A DNA stretch of 33,561 bases from a virus. The position numbers and the translations under genes are program-made. Positions 12,595 to 20,911 of the stretch are shown here, piece after piece (position 1 is the stretch's first letter; every line of letters starts with the position of its first letter). The stretch covers positions 1 to 33,561 of IMG/VR virus record IMGVR_UViG_3300009155_003165. One strand, written 5' to 3'. The notes beneath the pieces were generated by a model. It searched no databases and was not told the origin of the DNA. It saw only the letters and a list, made by a program, of their open reading frames with translations.

Positions 12595-14163
12595 TCAGCG
12601 CGCTCGGAGGAGTGGGGGTATAACTATGGGCGCAAGTTTGGCCGCTTGCTTAATCGCTTTCGCCGCCGCCGCTGATCCTGCGCCCGTATTGCGAAACACG
12701 AACTTGTTGAGCGCAGTCATGCCCGGCTTGGTGTAGAGGGCAGACGCCGCCAAAGGAACAGCCGCTGCTGGGGTCGAAAACGCTCCCAGCGCAGCACCGC
12801 CGCCGCCACCAAGAAGCATTTGGCCTGCCATTACCCGGCCTGCCGTGCCGCTGTCAGGAATCTTGTTCGGCAGCATATCAAATGCCGCACGCGCAAGTTC
12901 TTGGTTAAACCCGGTCTTGTTGGCTTGGCGCAACAGTGAATTGGGATAAACGACATTATCCAGATTGGCCGCTGCTTGAATTAGTTTAAACTTGGCATAA
13001 CCCTTGTTAATATTTTGAAGGACAACCCCGCTTTTATCACTACGCGCCGCCATGGACCGCAAGGCCCGCTGCGCTTCGGTGATCGCTTCGCCAAGAATGC
13101 GCTGGTCTGTATCAGTGGACTTGCCATAATCCCTTGCAAGTTTGCCGAGACGGCTTTCCGCATCCTTCAGGGCCTGCCCCGAAATAGAGCGCCCGCCGGG
13201 GTCCATCCGGTTGGTAAACACATCGTCCAGAATGGCTTTGAACTGCTGCTGCCGAGCGCGCGGCAAAGTGTTGGTGACCGCTTTTGCTGCCGCCAAATCC
13301 TGCCCGAACTGCTGGTCAATACGGCCAACGAGGTTGGGAACGACCTGTTGATATTTTTCCGACAATTTGTCTTGCACAAGATCAACAAGCTCATGCCCGG
13401 CGCTAATCTTTGTGGGCAGTTTCTCCCCGATCAGCGCCAAAGCATCACTGGCCAGTTTTTTGTTGAGCTGCTCCGTCCCGCGAGCCCTCGCAGCTTTTAC
13501 AACGTCGCCAATAAGCGGCAATCCCGCCGCGCGATCCTCAAGGCCCGCCACAGTTTTGGCAAGAAGGCTGTTGCCACTGCGGGCTAGTTGACCGGGAGTA
13601 AGATCAATTCCCGCATCGTGAAGAACTTGCGCGGTTTTGGAAACGACAGGTTTTGCCGCCCACGCAAGGCCATTTGCCGCAGCGCCGACCAGTTTGCTAC
13701 CGACCGCGCCGATGGTGGAGTCAATCGCTACGCCGGTCGGTGTTTTCTTGTCAGTCAAAAGCGCGCCAGAAACGGCCCCCTGCGCAAGCGCCCCACCCGG
13801 TAGCATCGTCGTTGGCAAGGTGCCCACAATGTTGCCAAGCGTTTGATAGCCGGTGCGTGTGTTGTTTTGACGCAGTTGATCGTTATGCGCCGTGGCCTGC
13901 TGTGCGGATGGAAGGCCCATAGCTTGCCCGACTTGGTCAAGCGCGCTTAAGCCGGGAATGTTCATTGCCGCCGATGTGAGGTTATCGAGTGGCTTCATAA
14001 CACCACCGATGAACCCGCCAAGCGCGCTGTTGTCTTTGGGGGCTTCGGGTGCCGGTGCCTGCCCCGAGATATGCGACTTCACGACACGATCCATCACAGC
14101 ATCCGGCGTGTTATCCGGAAACTCAAGGATTTGTCCGTCAGGAAGTTGCGCGCGTCGGCTCAT
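12595..14163 (-). CDS. Large ejection/internal virion protein (P22 gp16-position)
   Basis: 522 aa. Begins MSRRAQLPDGQILEFPDNTP, an opening often seen in phage ejection proteins, then Gly/Ala-rich hydrophobic stretches (GNIVGTLPTTMLPGGALAQG) and long helices in the middle. The C-terminus is Ala-rich and hydrophobic (KLAPIVIPPLL). It is placed after the gp7-like and M23 genes in the order expected for proteins injected with DNA through the cell envelope. Overlaps the M23 gene stop by 4 bases. Assigned by position and composition; no catalytic motif is seen. Confidence 0.65.
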   Translation of the reverse strand: MSRRAQLPDGQILEFPDNTPDAVMDRVVKSHISGQAPAPEAPKDNSALGGFIGGVMKPLDNLTSAAMNIPGLSALDQVGQAMGLPSAQQATAHNDQLRQNNTRTGYQTLGNIVGTLPTTMLPGGALAQGAVSGALLTDKKTPTGVAIDSTIGAVGSKLVGAAANGLAWAAKPVVSKTAQVLHDAGIDLTPGQLARSGNSLLAKTVAGLEDRAAGLPLIGDVVKAARARGTEQLNKKLASDALALIGEKLPTKISAGHELVDLVQDKLSEKYQQVVPNLVGRIDQQFGQDLAAAKAVTNTLPRARQQQFKAILDDVFTNRMDPGGRSISGQALKDAESRLGKLARDYGKSTDTDQRILGEAITEAQRALRSMAARSDKSGVVLQNINKGYAKFKLIQAAANLDNVVYPNSLLRQANKTGFNQELARAAFDMLPNKIPDSGTAGRVMAGQMLLGGGGGAALGAFSTPAAAVPLAASALYTKPGMTALNKFVFRNTGAGSAAAAKAIKQAAKLAPIVIPPLLRAR

Positions 14164-15896
14164 GGGATGCGGTTCCCCTGTGCGTCATAGCGGATAACAC
14201 CGCCGCCGCTTGAAGTAGGCGGGGAGCCAAGAAACTCCTGATTGGCCGTGCGAATGTTGGCGATAAGTTCGCGCATCATGGCCAGCGCTTCTTTGCGTGC
14301 CTCTGGCGTGTCAGTGCGGCTCAACAACGCCGCTTGCGCTAACTTACTTTCATAATCCGAAGTTGAGCCTTCGCCGGGAACGCGGGTGAGCTGCCGGATC
14401 AACGGCGCAAGGCCAGCAACCGCCTTGTCAAAAGTACCCGAAGCCGCGTCTAGACTGCCAGGGATGTTGCCAAGAAAATAACCGGAATATCCGTTCTTTT
14501 CCATATCCTTCATTGCCGCTTCAACGCGGTTAAGCTGCCCTTCGATTGGGCCTAGCGCCGCAATTTTCATTTTGGCCCAGCCTTGCTGCTGCTTGGTGCC
14601 AGTCGGCCCGCCAGCAGGCTGTTGCCCACTGATAGGCTTAATTTCGCCCTTGGGGCCTTTCTGGTAGATTGTGCCCGCAGGAAGGCCCGCCGCCGCCACT
14701 TCATCGGGTGACATTGTTCGCCAGCCTTCAGCGGGTGGCTTAGTTTTACCTTGAAGCTGCCTTCCCATAGCGGGAGCGCTAGGTGCAGAAGAACCCCCAC
14801 CCGGCCCACGCACACTGAAATGCACATGATTGCCCGTGCTGGTGCTGCCAGAGCTTCCAGCGGTCCCAATAGGCTGACCAGCGCGCACTCGCTGGCCCAC
14901 CTTGACGTTGTACCCGCCAAGATCGGCATAGCCCGTCACCGTGCCGTCAGCATGGCGAATGCGCACCGATTGCCCCCCGCCGTGTGCTGTATCGTTCCAA
15001 GCTGCGATCACCTTACCATCCGCCGCAGCGTTGACAGGCGTGCCAGCGGGAAGCGGCACATCAACGCCGTTGTGAAAATCCGACGCGCCAGGTGAGGGAG
15101 GTGTGCGCGGGCCGAAGCCGCTGCCGACTTGGCCCTTGCCGCCTGTTACGGTCTGGATCAGGTTTGCAGGCGGGGGAATGTACCCGCCACCCGCAGGAGC
15201 GCCGCCAGAAGCAGGTGCGCCGCCGATTGTGACCGGAGACGCGCGGCCCGTGTTCTTGTCCACGGAATAGAACCCGTTGGGGCCTTCCACGATCTGAACG
15301 CTGGGCTTTACACCACCTTCGGCCACCAGATTGTTATCGCCGTCAAAGCGCCGCGCGCCATCGTTCAGCGTGTAGGCCTCATGGGCTTTCGCGTATTCCG
15401 CATAATTTTGCGCGCCGACTTGAACCTGATTGAAGAACCCATCGCGCTGTGCAGGGTCTTTCAACTTTTCCCGAATTTGTTCGATGTGGTCCGCGTTAAA
15501 ACCGTACTGCCCGAGAAGCGGCGCAATCTGGCTTAATGCCTGATCCACACCTTCAGGCGGCACGCTTCTAAGTGACAGCAAAGCAGGCGCGGTGCCGCGT
15601 GCAATTTCAGCCGCACGGGCATGGTTATCGGTTTCGAACTTGCCGACTTGGCTTACGGCCTCGGGGTCGCCTAGCTCAAATGCCCGTTTGCGCGCGGCCT
15701 CCAAATCAGTGCCAGCAAGCTGCACGATACCGCGTCTTGCCGCTGCATTCTGTTGAGCTAGAGCCTGTGCCTGCTGCTGCTGGGCATAGGCCGCGTCCTG
15801 CCGCCTACGATCCTCGGCATCGCGCATTGTACCCACAATGTCGAGTTGCGGGGTTGCAAACGCCTTCAGGACGATGTTGCTGTCAAGTTCAGCCAT
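14160..15896 (-). CDS. Ejection protein with internal M23 peptidase domain
   Basis: 578 aa. The first ~170 residues are Gln/Ala-rich helices as in ejection proteins. Residues ~255-363 are an M23 (LytM) domain: SGFGPRTP, DFHNGVDVPLPAGTPV (zinc ligands H275 and D279), GQSVRIRH, VGQRVRAGQPIG and NHVHF (H357, H359). In most active members a YxHL motif supplies a catalytic His; here it reads YADL, with D325 in its place. The domain is flanked by Gly/Pro-rich linkers and a helical C-terminus. It should help cross the cell wall during DNA entry, either by cutting peptide cross-links or only by binding. Neighbours are other ejection genes. Confidence 0.8.
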   Translation of the reverse strand: MAELDSNIVLKAFATPQLDIVGTMRDAEDRRRQDAAYAQQQQAQALAQQNAAARRGIVQLAGTDLEAARKRAFELGDPEAVSQVGKFETDNHARAAEIARGTAPALLSLRSVPPEGVDQALSQIAPLLGQYGFNADHIEQIREKLKDPAQRDGFFNQVQVGAQNYAEYAKAHEAYTLNDGARRFDGDNNLVAEGGVKPSVQIVEGPNGFYSVDKNTGRASPVTIGGAPASGGAPAGGGYIPPPANLIQTVTGGKGQVGSGFGPRTPPSPGASDFHNGVDVPLPAGTPVNAAADGKVIAAWNDTAHGGGQSVRIRHADGTVTGYADLGGYNVKVGQRVRAGQPIGTAGSSGSTSTGNHVHFSVRGPGGGSSAPSAPAMGRQLQGKTKPPAEGWRTMSPDEVAAAGLPAGTIYQKGPKGEIKPISGQQPAGGPTGTKQQQGWAKMKIAALGPIEGQLNRVEAAMKDMEKNGYSGYFLGNIPGSLDAASGTFDKAVAGLAPLIRQLTRVPGEGSTSDYESKLAQAALLSRTDTPEARKEALAMMRELIANIRTANQEFLGSPPTSSGGGVIRYDAQGNRIP

Positions 15897-16636
15897 TAGA
15901 AAATCCCCGAGTTGGCGGGGTCATTGATCGTCTGTGAGGCGCTAGGGGTAAGGCGTGAATACGTGCTGCCCCGGTTTGCAAAATAGTTGCCCAGATTGTT
16001 AGCCGTCTGCCCGATGGTGTTACCGATACCCGCATACATTGACGCCGTTGCATTGCCCGCCGAACCGATAGCGTCACTGATCTGCCCCCGCGCGTTGGCA
16101 TTGGCGGTCTGCATCGCCTGACCCGCTGCAATGCCGCTATTCGTCGCAGTCTGCCCCGTGCCGGCCAATCCAGCCAAGCGGTTGTAGCGGCCCGTCAGGT
16201 TGCTGTTGAACCGATCATAGGCCGCGCCAAACTCGTTGGACGCATAGCCCTGCTGATACCGTGCCAGCGCCTTCAACGCACCGCCCGACAAAGCACCGCC
16301 GCGCGCCGCCGCTGAAGCCTCGACCCCCCGCGCGCCTTCATCCATGCGGAATTGATAGCCAGGGTCTTTGACAAAATCGGCGTTGGTGAAAACCTTGTCA
16401 AACTGCCCGCCGGGACGTGTGCCCGCAACCAAGTCCTTCAGTGACGTATAACCCGCGTCACGATACGGCGCGAGATCGGCGCGGCTCTGATCGTACTGGC
16501 GGCGGTTCTCGGCAATCTGCTCGCGGCCAAGTTGCGCCTGCTGTGCCGCAGCGTCCTTTTGCGCGCCCGCCGCCTGACTACCCCCAATGATGCTGCCAAT
16601 AGCACCAACCCCAGCGGCAATAGCTACGAAAGCCAT
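15896..16636 (-). CDS. P22 gp7-like DNA ejection protein
   Basis: 246 aa. A hydrophobic Gly-rich start (AIAAGVGAIGSIIGGSQAAG) is followed by a helix, then the characteristic DPGYQFRMDEG and AAARGGALSGGALKALARY, and later NRLAGLAGTGQTA. This pattern is shared by podovirus DNA-transfer proteins of the gp7 type as I remember them. It would be packaged in the virion and injected to help form a channel. Length is close to the P22 protein (229 aa). Overlaps the cupin gene by 13 bases. Confidence 0.75.
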   Translation of the reverse strand: MAFVAIAAGVGAIGSIIGGSQAAGAQKDAAAQQAQLGREQIAENRRQYDQSRADLAPYRDAGYTSLKDLVAGTRPGGQFDKVFTNADFVKDPGYQFRMDEGARGVEASAAARGGALSGGALKALARYQQGYASNEFGAAYDRFNSNLTGRYNRLAGLAGTGQTATNSGIAAGQAMQTANANARGQISDAIGSAGNATASMYAGIGNTIGQTANNLGNYFANRGSTYSRLTPSASQTINDPANSGIF

Positions 16637-17043
16637 TTCACAGCCTCCTCGTCGGGCAGGATCAACAGCGCCTCAGCATCATCCGCCGTCTTGGCCTCGC
16701 ACGCATGGATCGTCGTCCACACCGCGTCCTCAAGGACATGCACGCAGTTCTTGCGGCCAGCAGGCACAACAAACGTTGCGGGGGCAGTGACCTCACTAAC
16801 GCCGTCCTCCGTCACGATCTGCAACCGGCCCTTGGAGATGATCGTCACATGCTCTTGCGCGTGCATATGCCCCACCGCAATGCACCCCGCAGGTAGCGAC
16901 ACCTCACGCACGTAAAGCCCGTGTGCAAAGCGATGCACCGGGATAATCTCAATGTGATGTTCAGGCGCAGCCCAAAGCGCCGCTTCCATCGCGCGCACCC
17001 GGTCAATGGCCGGAAGGGAAGGGGAAGCAATGTCAGGCAGCAT
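16624..17043 (-). CDS. Cupin-fold protein
   Basis: 139 aa. The cupin motif GHMHAQEH (H59, H61, E64/H65) and the second half's H102 (CVHVLED) are arranged as metal ligands, with IISKGRLQIVTEDG and TFVVPAGRKN forming the strands between. It would be a single-domain beta-barrel metal-binding protein. No substrate is implied; cupins of this type are recurrent in podovirus structural operons. Start ATG 17043 overlaps the previous stop by 1 base. Confidence 0.8.
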   Translation of the reverse strand: MLPDIASPSLPAIDRVRAMEAALWAAPEHHIEIIPVHRFAHGLYVREVSLPAGCIAVGHMHAQEHVTIISKGRLQIVTEDGVSEVTAPATFVVPAGRKNCVHVLEDAVWTTIHACEAKTADDAEALLILPDEEAVKWLS

Positions 17044-17381
17044 CAGCTTACCTCGCGCCCGGAAACGCGAAACGTCAGCGCGGTCGCCGTGCCAGCTTTG
17101 GCCGAAATGAAGTCGCCGGGGTTCAGGATATGCCCAACCACCTCGGGGCAGACATAGGACGTTCCCGCCGCCACCGATTGCGCGCTGATGATCGTATTCG
17201 AAGCCGACACCGCGCCCGCAGCCTTGACCAGGTTCACGGTCACAGTCGCCGCCGCGCCGGTCGTGTTAGTCACCGTCATCTTGTCAATGATGGCCCGCGT
17301 GCTGCCCGCTGCCGTGTATTGCGTCACGTCGGAAGTCGTAAGCTGAAGCGGGTCAACCAGTGCTTTTGCAACTACAGTCAC
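17043..17381 (-). CDS. 112-aa beta-rich structural-module protein
   Basis: GTG start at 17381 overlapping the previous stop (GTGA). Rich in Thr, Val and Ala (STRAIIDKMTVTNTTGAAAT, NTIISAQSVAAGTSYVCP), with no charged core, which fits a small beta-sandwich virion protein. No family can be named. Located between the gp10-like/122-aa genes and the cupin, so likely a neck or tail accessory protein. Confidence 0.65.
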   Translation of the reverse strand: MTVVAKALVDPLQLTTSDVTQYTAAGSTRAIIDKMTVTNTTGAAATVTVNLVKAAGAVSASNTIISAQSVAAGTSYVCPEVVGHILNPGDFISAKAGTATALTFRVSGREVS

Positions 17382-17746
17382 GAGAACGTGCCCTTCCGCA
17401 AGTCATCAATTTGAGCTTGGAGACTAGCGATCATCCCGAGATAATCAGGGAGAGGGGCTAGATCGTCAGGGGCGCTCACGGTCTGAACAGACACGGGCGA
17501 AAGATTGTCATCGGCGGGCACTGCCACACCCGCAACAGGTAAGAGATCACCTCCTCCCTGATTGAGCAGTGCAGTCAGACTATCACTTTCGCTGTTCGGA
17601 TACAAGAGGAACGCTTGATCATCCGAAACGCCGCCGTCGCCATATGTGCGGAACAAATCCGTCAGCGCCCGATACCAAATCGGCGTGGGAATACCCGTCG
17701 CCGGGTCTACCATTGGCACGCGCGGCGCGATGAATATCGCAGTCAT
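17378..17746 (-). CDS. 122-aa structural-module hypothetical protein
   Basis: Begins MTAIFIAPRVPMVDPATG, followed by IPTPIWYRALTDLFRTYG, an opening I associate with small proteins of podovirus tail modules, then an acidic Pro-rich middle and a helical tail (YLGMIASLQAQIDDLRKG). Function unknown. It overlaps the gp10-like gene stop by 4 bases. Confidence 0.65.
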   Translation of the reverse strand: MTAIFIAPRVPMVDPATGIPTPIWYRALTDLFRTYGDGGVSDDQAFLLYPNSESDSLTALLNQGGGDLLPVAGVAVPADDNLSPVSVQTVSAPDDLAPLPDYLGMIASLQAQIDDLRKGTFS

Positions 17747-19170
17747 GCCTTGCCCCCGATCATTTCAAGCGATGCCCCGGTAAACACTACCCTGATCGGA
17801 TCGCTGATCGTCACCTTGAACAGCCGGTCCCTTGACTTGCCCAAGCGGCGCCATCTTACGCGGGTCTCGTACTCACCGATCGCGCCAATGTCGGCCCATT
17901 GCTCACTGGACCATACATAACCGCCGTCATCCGACCATTGCAGCATCGCTTGGGGATCAACGCCTTGGCCGGTTTGAAGCCCGACGCCGGTTTGCATGAA
18001 CAGTTCAAGCGCCTGATAGAACGAATATTTGCCGTCATTGGTGATGTGCGGGCAAATGCGGAACCGCTCGATTGCGTCCCCGTTGTCGGTGAAAGTGTCG
18101 AGATCAAGCGCGTAAACGTTGCCGTTTTCCCAATCCCCCACCAGCGTTTCGCCCGCAAAGTTCATCTGGCAGTTGGAACGGTGCCGGGTCAGCGTGCCAT
18201 CGGCCTTGCGATAGCCCCGTTCGTGCCAAAGCCCGTTGGATGCATCAAAACACCATGTGGCCCCTGCGGTCGGGAACGTGACCACATAGAAGCTATGGCC
18301 CTCTTGCTGGTAAGTGTAGGCCACCGCGTCCGAGATCCTGCTGTACGAGCCCACAGCGACCTCAAATGCATGGTTCGACACCCGTTGCGGCGTGTAACCC
18401 GCCGCCCGCTGCACAATGCCAAAGCCCCGGTCGTCCGTAGACAGCCAAAACACGGTATTGTCCATTTTGGCAACGCTATAAGGTGCAGCGCAGCCGCTTT
18501 CGATAAACGCGCCCTGAATGCGCTGCAACGGGAAGTCGCCGCCCCCGCTGTTGTACCAAACTTCGGTCGAGTTTTCGCCAAAAAGCCAAATTTCACGGTG
18601 ATTGACCAAGAGCGAAACTATGTCATCAGGCGAGCCTTCAGCCGACGCAAAATCAAGCCCGTCAATGGCTGCCCCATAAAGCTGCGTGATCTGAAATTTG
18701 CCTGTCCCCGGCACCGACCAGATAAAATAGCCGTCGATATAGTCAACGCGCACGCCGCCAAGAAAGTCGGGGTCCGTAATCAGCGTCACGGTGCCCGCTG
18801 CGGGGTCAATGAAATAACCGCTCAAATTGCCCATTACGAGCATGACCAGCGAGCCGTTTGACGCCATTGAAACCGTTGGCGTGGTGTTCAGGATTGTGCC
18901 CAGCAACGTTGCGGTTTTGCCGCTGGTCACCTTCCACACGCTGCTTCCGGCAACGATGATCGACGTTGACGCATCGAACCGCAGCATCCCGCGAATGCCG
19001 CCGCCCGTCAGCGTGGTCCACAGCGCAAGGCCCGGCGTGCCGATCAGCGCAACAGGCGAACGCGATGAACCGCTTTCCCCCATCTCGGGGTACAGGTTGA
19101 ACGTCCGCTGTGCGTCAAACGATGGCGAGCGCCCGTTGAACGAGCCGCCGAGGAAGGGGAAGGCGGTCAT
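17743..19170 (-). CDS. P22 gp10-like packaged-DNA stabilisation / tail hub protein
   Basis: 475 aa, close to P22 gp10 (472 aa). The start FPFLGGSFNGRSPSFDAQRT with NLYPEM and ALIGTPGL is the recognisable opening of this family. The body is beta-rich with repeated aromatic/glycine turns, as in a propeller. It would plug the portal with the gp4-like protein and hold DNA in the head before tailspike attachment. Its start codon overlaps the gp4-like gene's stop. Confidence 0.85.
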   Translation of the reverse strand: MTAFPFLGGSFNGRSPSFDAQRTFNLYPEMGESGSSRSPVALIGTPGLALWTTLTGGGIRGMLRFDASTSIIVAGSSVWKVTSGKTATLLGTILNTTPTVSMASNGSLVMLVMGNLSGYFIDPAAGTVTLITDPDFLGGVRVDYIDGYFIWSVPGTGKFQITQLYGAAIDGLDFASAEGSPDDIVSLLVNHREIWLFGENSTEVWYNSGGGDFPLQRIQGAFIESGCAAPYSVAKMDNTVFWLSTDDRGFGIVQRAAGYTPQRVSNHAFEVAVGSYSRISDAVAYTYQQEGHSFYVVTFPTAGATWCFDASNGLWHERGYRKADGTLTRHRSNCQMNFAGETLVGDWENGNVYALDLDTFTDNGDAIERFRICPHITNDGKYSFYQALELFMQTGVGLQTGQGVDPQAMLQWSDDGGYVWSSEQWADIGAIGEYETRVRWRRLGKSRDRLFKVTISDPIRVVFTGASLEMIGGKA

Positions 19171-19865
19171 CAGTACCCACGAGCCGGGACCACCCGACCA
19201 CCCCCGACAAGCAGGCTGTCATAGCCCGATACAGGCGTGTTGCGGTTGGCGCGCTTGATCGTCGCCTTGGTCGCCCGCGCATAGGCCGACACATCCGGGC
19301 CGCCGTATTCCGCTTGCAGCTCGACCGCGACCGCGTATTGCAGCGCGCGGGCATAGCCTGGTGCAAGGTTCAGAACATCCGTGCCGCCCGTCACCTGAGT
19401 AAGCTGCTGGTTGTAATTCACCGTGAACGTGGTCGCATAGAGCGGGGTCGGCCACAGGATGATCCGGCCAAGCGGCGCGTCATTGACGTACACGTAGCGT
19501 TCGGTGATTTGCTGCTGCACCGTCTTGAGCGGTTGCCCCATCCACTCCTCAAGCGTCCATTCGCCTACCGGAAAATCAACGCCATTAACGCTGCAATAGG
19601 CCGCGTGAATCGCGGTTGGGCGGATGCCATCCCAGTTCCCGCCCGGCCCCATCGTGTAAATGTTCTGGCCCGCGATCGTCGCATAAGTGGTCGGGGTCGA
19701 GCCGTAGATTGACAGGTTCTCAATATTCCACGTCTCAAGCACATCGTTGAGCGCTTGAATGCCGTCCTGCAATTCCGCAGCCGTAGGGGTTTCTCCTACC
19801 GCCAGCGCATTGATCTTGCGCATGGCGGTGGTGACGATGGTCAGGACGGTTACGGGGCTGGGCAT
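19170..19865 (-). CDS. P22 gp4-like head-completion / neck protein
   Basis: 231 aa from ATG 19865; the in-frame stretch upstream (to 19940) lies in the neighbour and is a shadow. Opens SPVTVLTIVTTAMRKINALA, then AELQDGIQALNDVLETW and NIENLSIYGSTPTTYA, as in podovirus proteins joining the portal. Longer than P22 gp4 (166 aa). It should bind the portal and prepare the site for the gp10-like protein. Confidence 0.8.
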   Translation of the reverse strand: MPSPVTVLTIVTTAMRKINALAVGETPTAAELQDGIQALNDVLETWNIENLSIYGSTPTTYATIAGQNIYTMGPGGNWDGIRPTAIHAAYCSVNGVDFPVGEWTLEEWMGQPLKTVQQQITERYVYVNDAPLGRIILWPTPLYATTFTVNYNQQLTQVTGGTDVLNLAPGYARALQYAVAVELQAEYGGPDVSAYARATKATIKRANRNTPVSGYDSLLVGGGRVVPARGY

Positions 19866-20695
19866 TAGGCGCCCGTGTGCCCGGAGCAGTTGGCCGTGAC
19901 GGTGCCAACGGTGTTCGCCGTGGTGGTGACGATCTCCCACAGCGTGTTAGCCGTGCCTCGAAGCGGCGGGCTGAACGTAACAATCACGGGCTGCAAGAAC
20001 CCGGTTGTCGGGACAGTTAGCGCCCAGATGACAGTGCCGCCCGCGCCATCCCGAAGCGCCAAGGGCACGCTTGTGGTGAACGCAGTCGTCGTGATCTGGC
20101 AGCTATCAATGTAGTTGCGTACCGATGCACCCGCTGCGGCCTTGATCGTCACCGCTGTCGTGGTGTTCGAAAGGATTGGCGAGGCGCCGCTGGTGTAGGA
20201 CCAGAACGTGCTGGAAAGGCCCGGCTGAACGACCATGCCATTGGCATCGCCGCGCATGCGGTCGTAGGTCGCGCCGTTGAACAACAATCCGTACGTGACC
20301 ATCGGCAGGCTGGTCAAAGCGCTGGAACCGTCGGCAGCCGCAATCGATGAAAGGCCGGATGAAGAGTTAAAGCCCTTCAAGACAAACATGGCTCCGCCGC
20401 GTGGATCAAGCTGCAGATCCCCCCGCTGGCCGTCGGCCAGGGTCGGCAGTGTTGCGTTGTATCGCCCGCCGATCTTCACCGGATTGCCGCTATCGGTTGC
20501 ACCGCTGGCGACGTTGCCGCCGGTCGGTGTCGGGTTGGTTGAAGTGAGCGGCAAACAGCTTGTATAGCTGTCGTTGCATTGAAGCGGGACAACGGGCGGC
20601 GTCCCTGCCGAGGGATACGTGTAGGATGGCACCGTTTGCGCCGCCGCGCTGGTGGCAAGCAGCCCAAAAAACGCAAGGAAAATGCGCTTGTTCAT
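19865..20695 (-). CDS. Protein with Sec signal peptide inside the structural operon
   Basis: 276 aa. Starts with a clear signal peptide: basic MNKR, hydrophobic IFLAFFGLLATSA, cleavage site near AAAQ (about residue 20). The rest is beta-rich, Thr/Ser/Gly-rich and non-charged (GGRYNATLPTLADGQRGDLQ, VTYGLLFNGATYDRMRGDAN, VTIKAAAGASVRNYI), with four Cys that could form disulphides in the periplasm. Position between coat and neck genes suggests a virion-related protein, but the signal peptide predicts export. Overlaps both neighbours by 1-4 bases. Confidence 0.75.
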   Translation of the reverse strand: MNKRIFLAFFGLLATSAAAQTVPSYTYPSAGTPPVVPLQCNDSYTSCLPLTSTNPTPTGGNVASGATDSGNPVKIGGRYNATLPTLADGQRGDLQLDPRGGAMFVLKGFNSSSGLSSIAAADGSSALTSLPMVTYGLLFNGATYDRMRGDANGMVVQPGLSSTFWSYTSGASPILSNTTTAVTIKAAAGASVRNYIDSCQITTTAFTTSVPLALRDGAGGTVIWALTVPTTGFLQPVIVTFSPPLRGTANTLWEIVTTTANTVGTVTANCSGHTGA

Positions 20696-20862
20696 GCTTC
20701 CACTACCTTGCGCGGGCGGCCCCGGCGCGGCGCTTCTGCCGCTTCCACAGGCTCAACAGGGAACGGGCTATAGCCTTCGCCCAGCGCGGCTTCTTCCTCG
20801 GCATCCGCGATCAGAATGCCTTCCATACCGTCGTAGAGCCATTTGGGATATTCTTGGAACAT
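20692..20862 (-). CDS. 56-aa acidic protein with a C-terminal RGRPRK (AT-hook-like) motif
   Basis: ATG at 20862 with GGAGG just upstream (an upstream TTG at 20874 is rejected). Begins MFQEYPKWLYDGMEGILI, has an acidic middle (DAEEEAALGEG) and ends EAPRRGRPRKVVEA. The RRGRPRK tail is the AT-hook core. Proteins of this layout are common in phage head modules; they may bind DNA, but function is unknown. The stop overlaps the following ATG. Confidence 0.7.
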   Translation of the reverse strand: MFQEYPKWLYDGMEGILIADAEEEAALGEGYSPFPVEPVEAAEAPRRGRPRKVVEA

Positions 20863-20911
20863 ACCGCCCTCCAAGGGTGTCGGGGCGGCCCTGAAGCCAC
20901 CCCTAGCCTAC

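Noticed and set aside
17899-18861. 320-aa + strand ORF opposite the gp10-like gene
   Set aside because: Long open antisense frame due to codon bias; no motifs and the - strand protein is recognisable.
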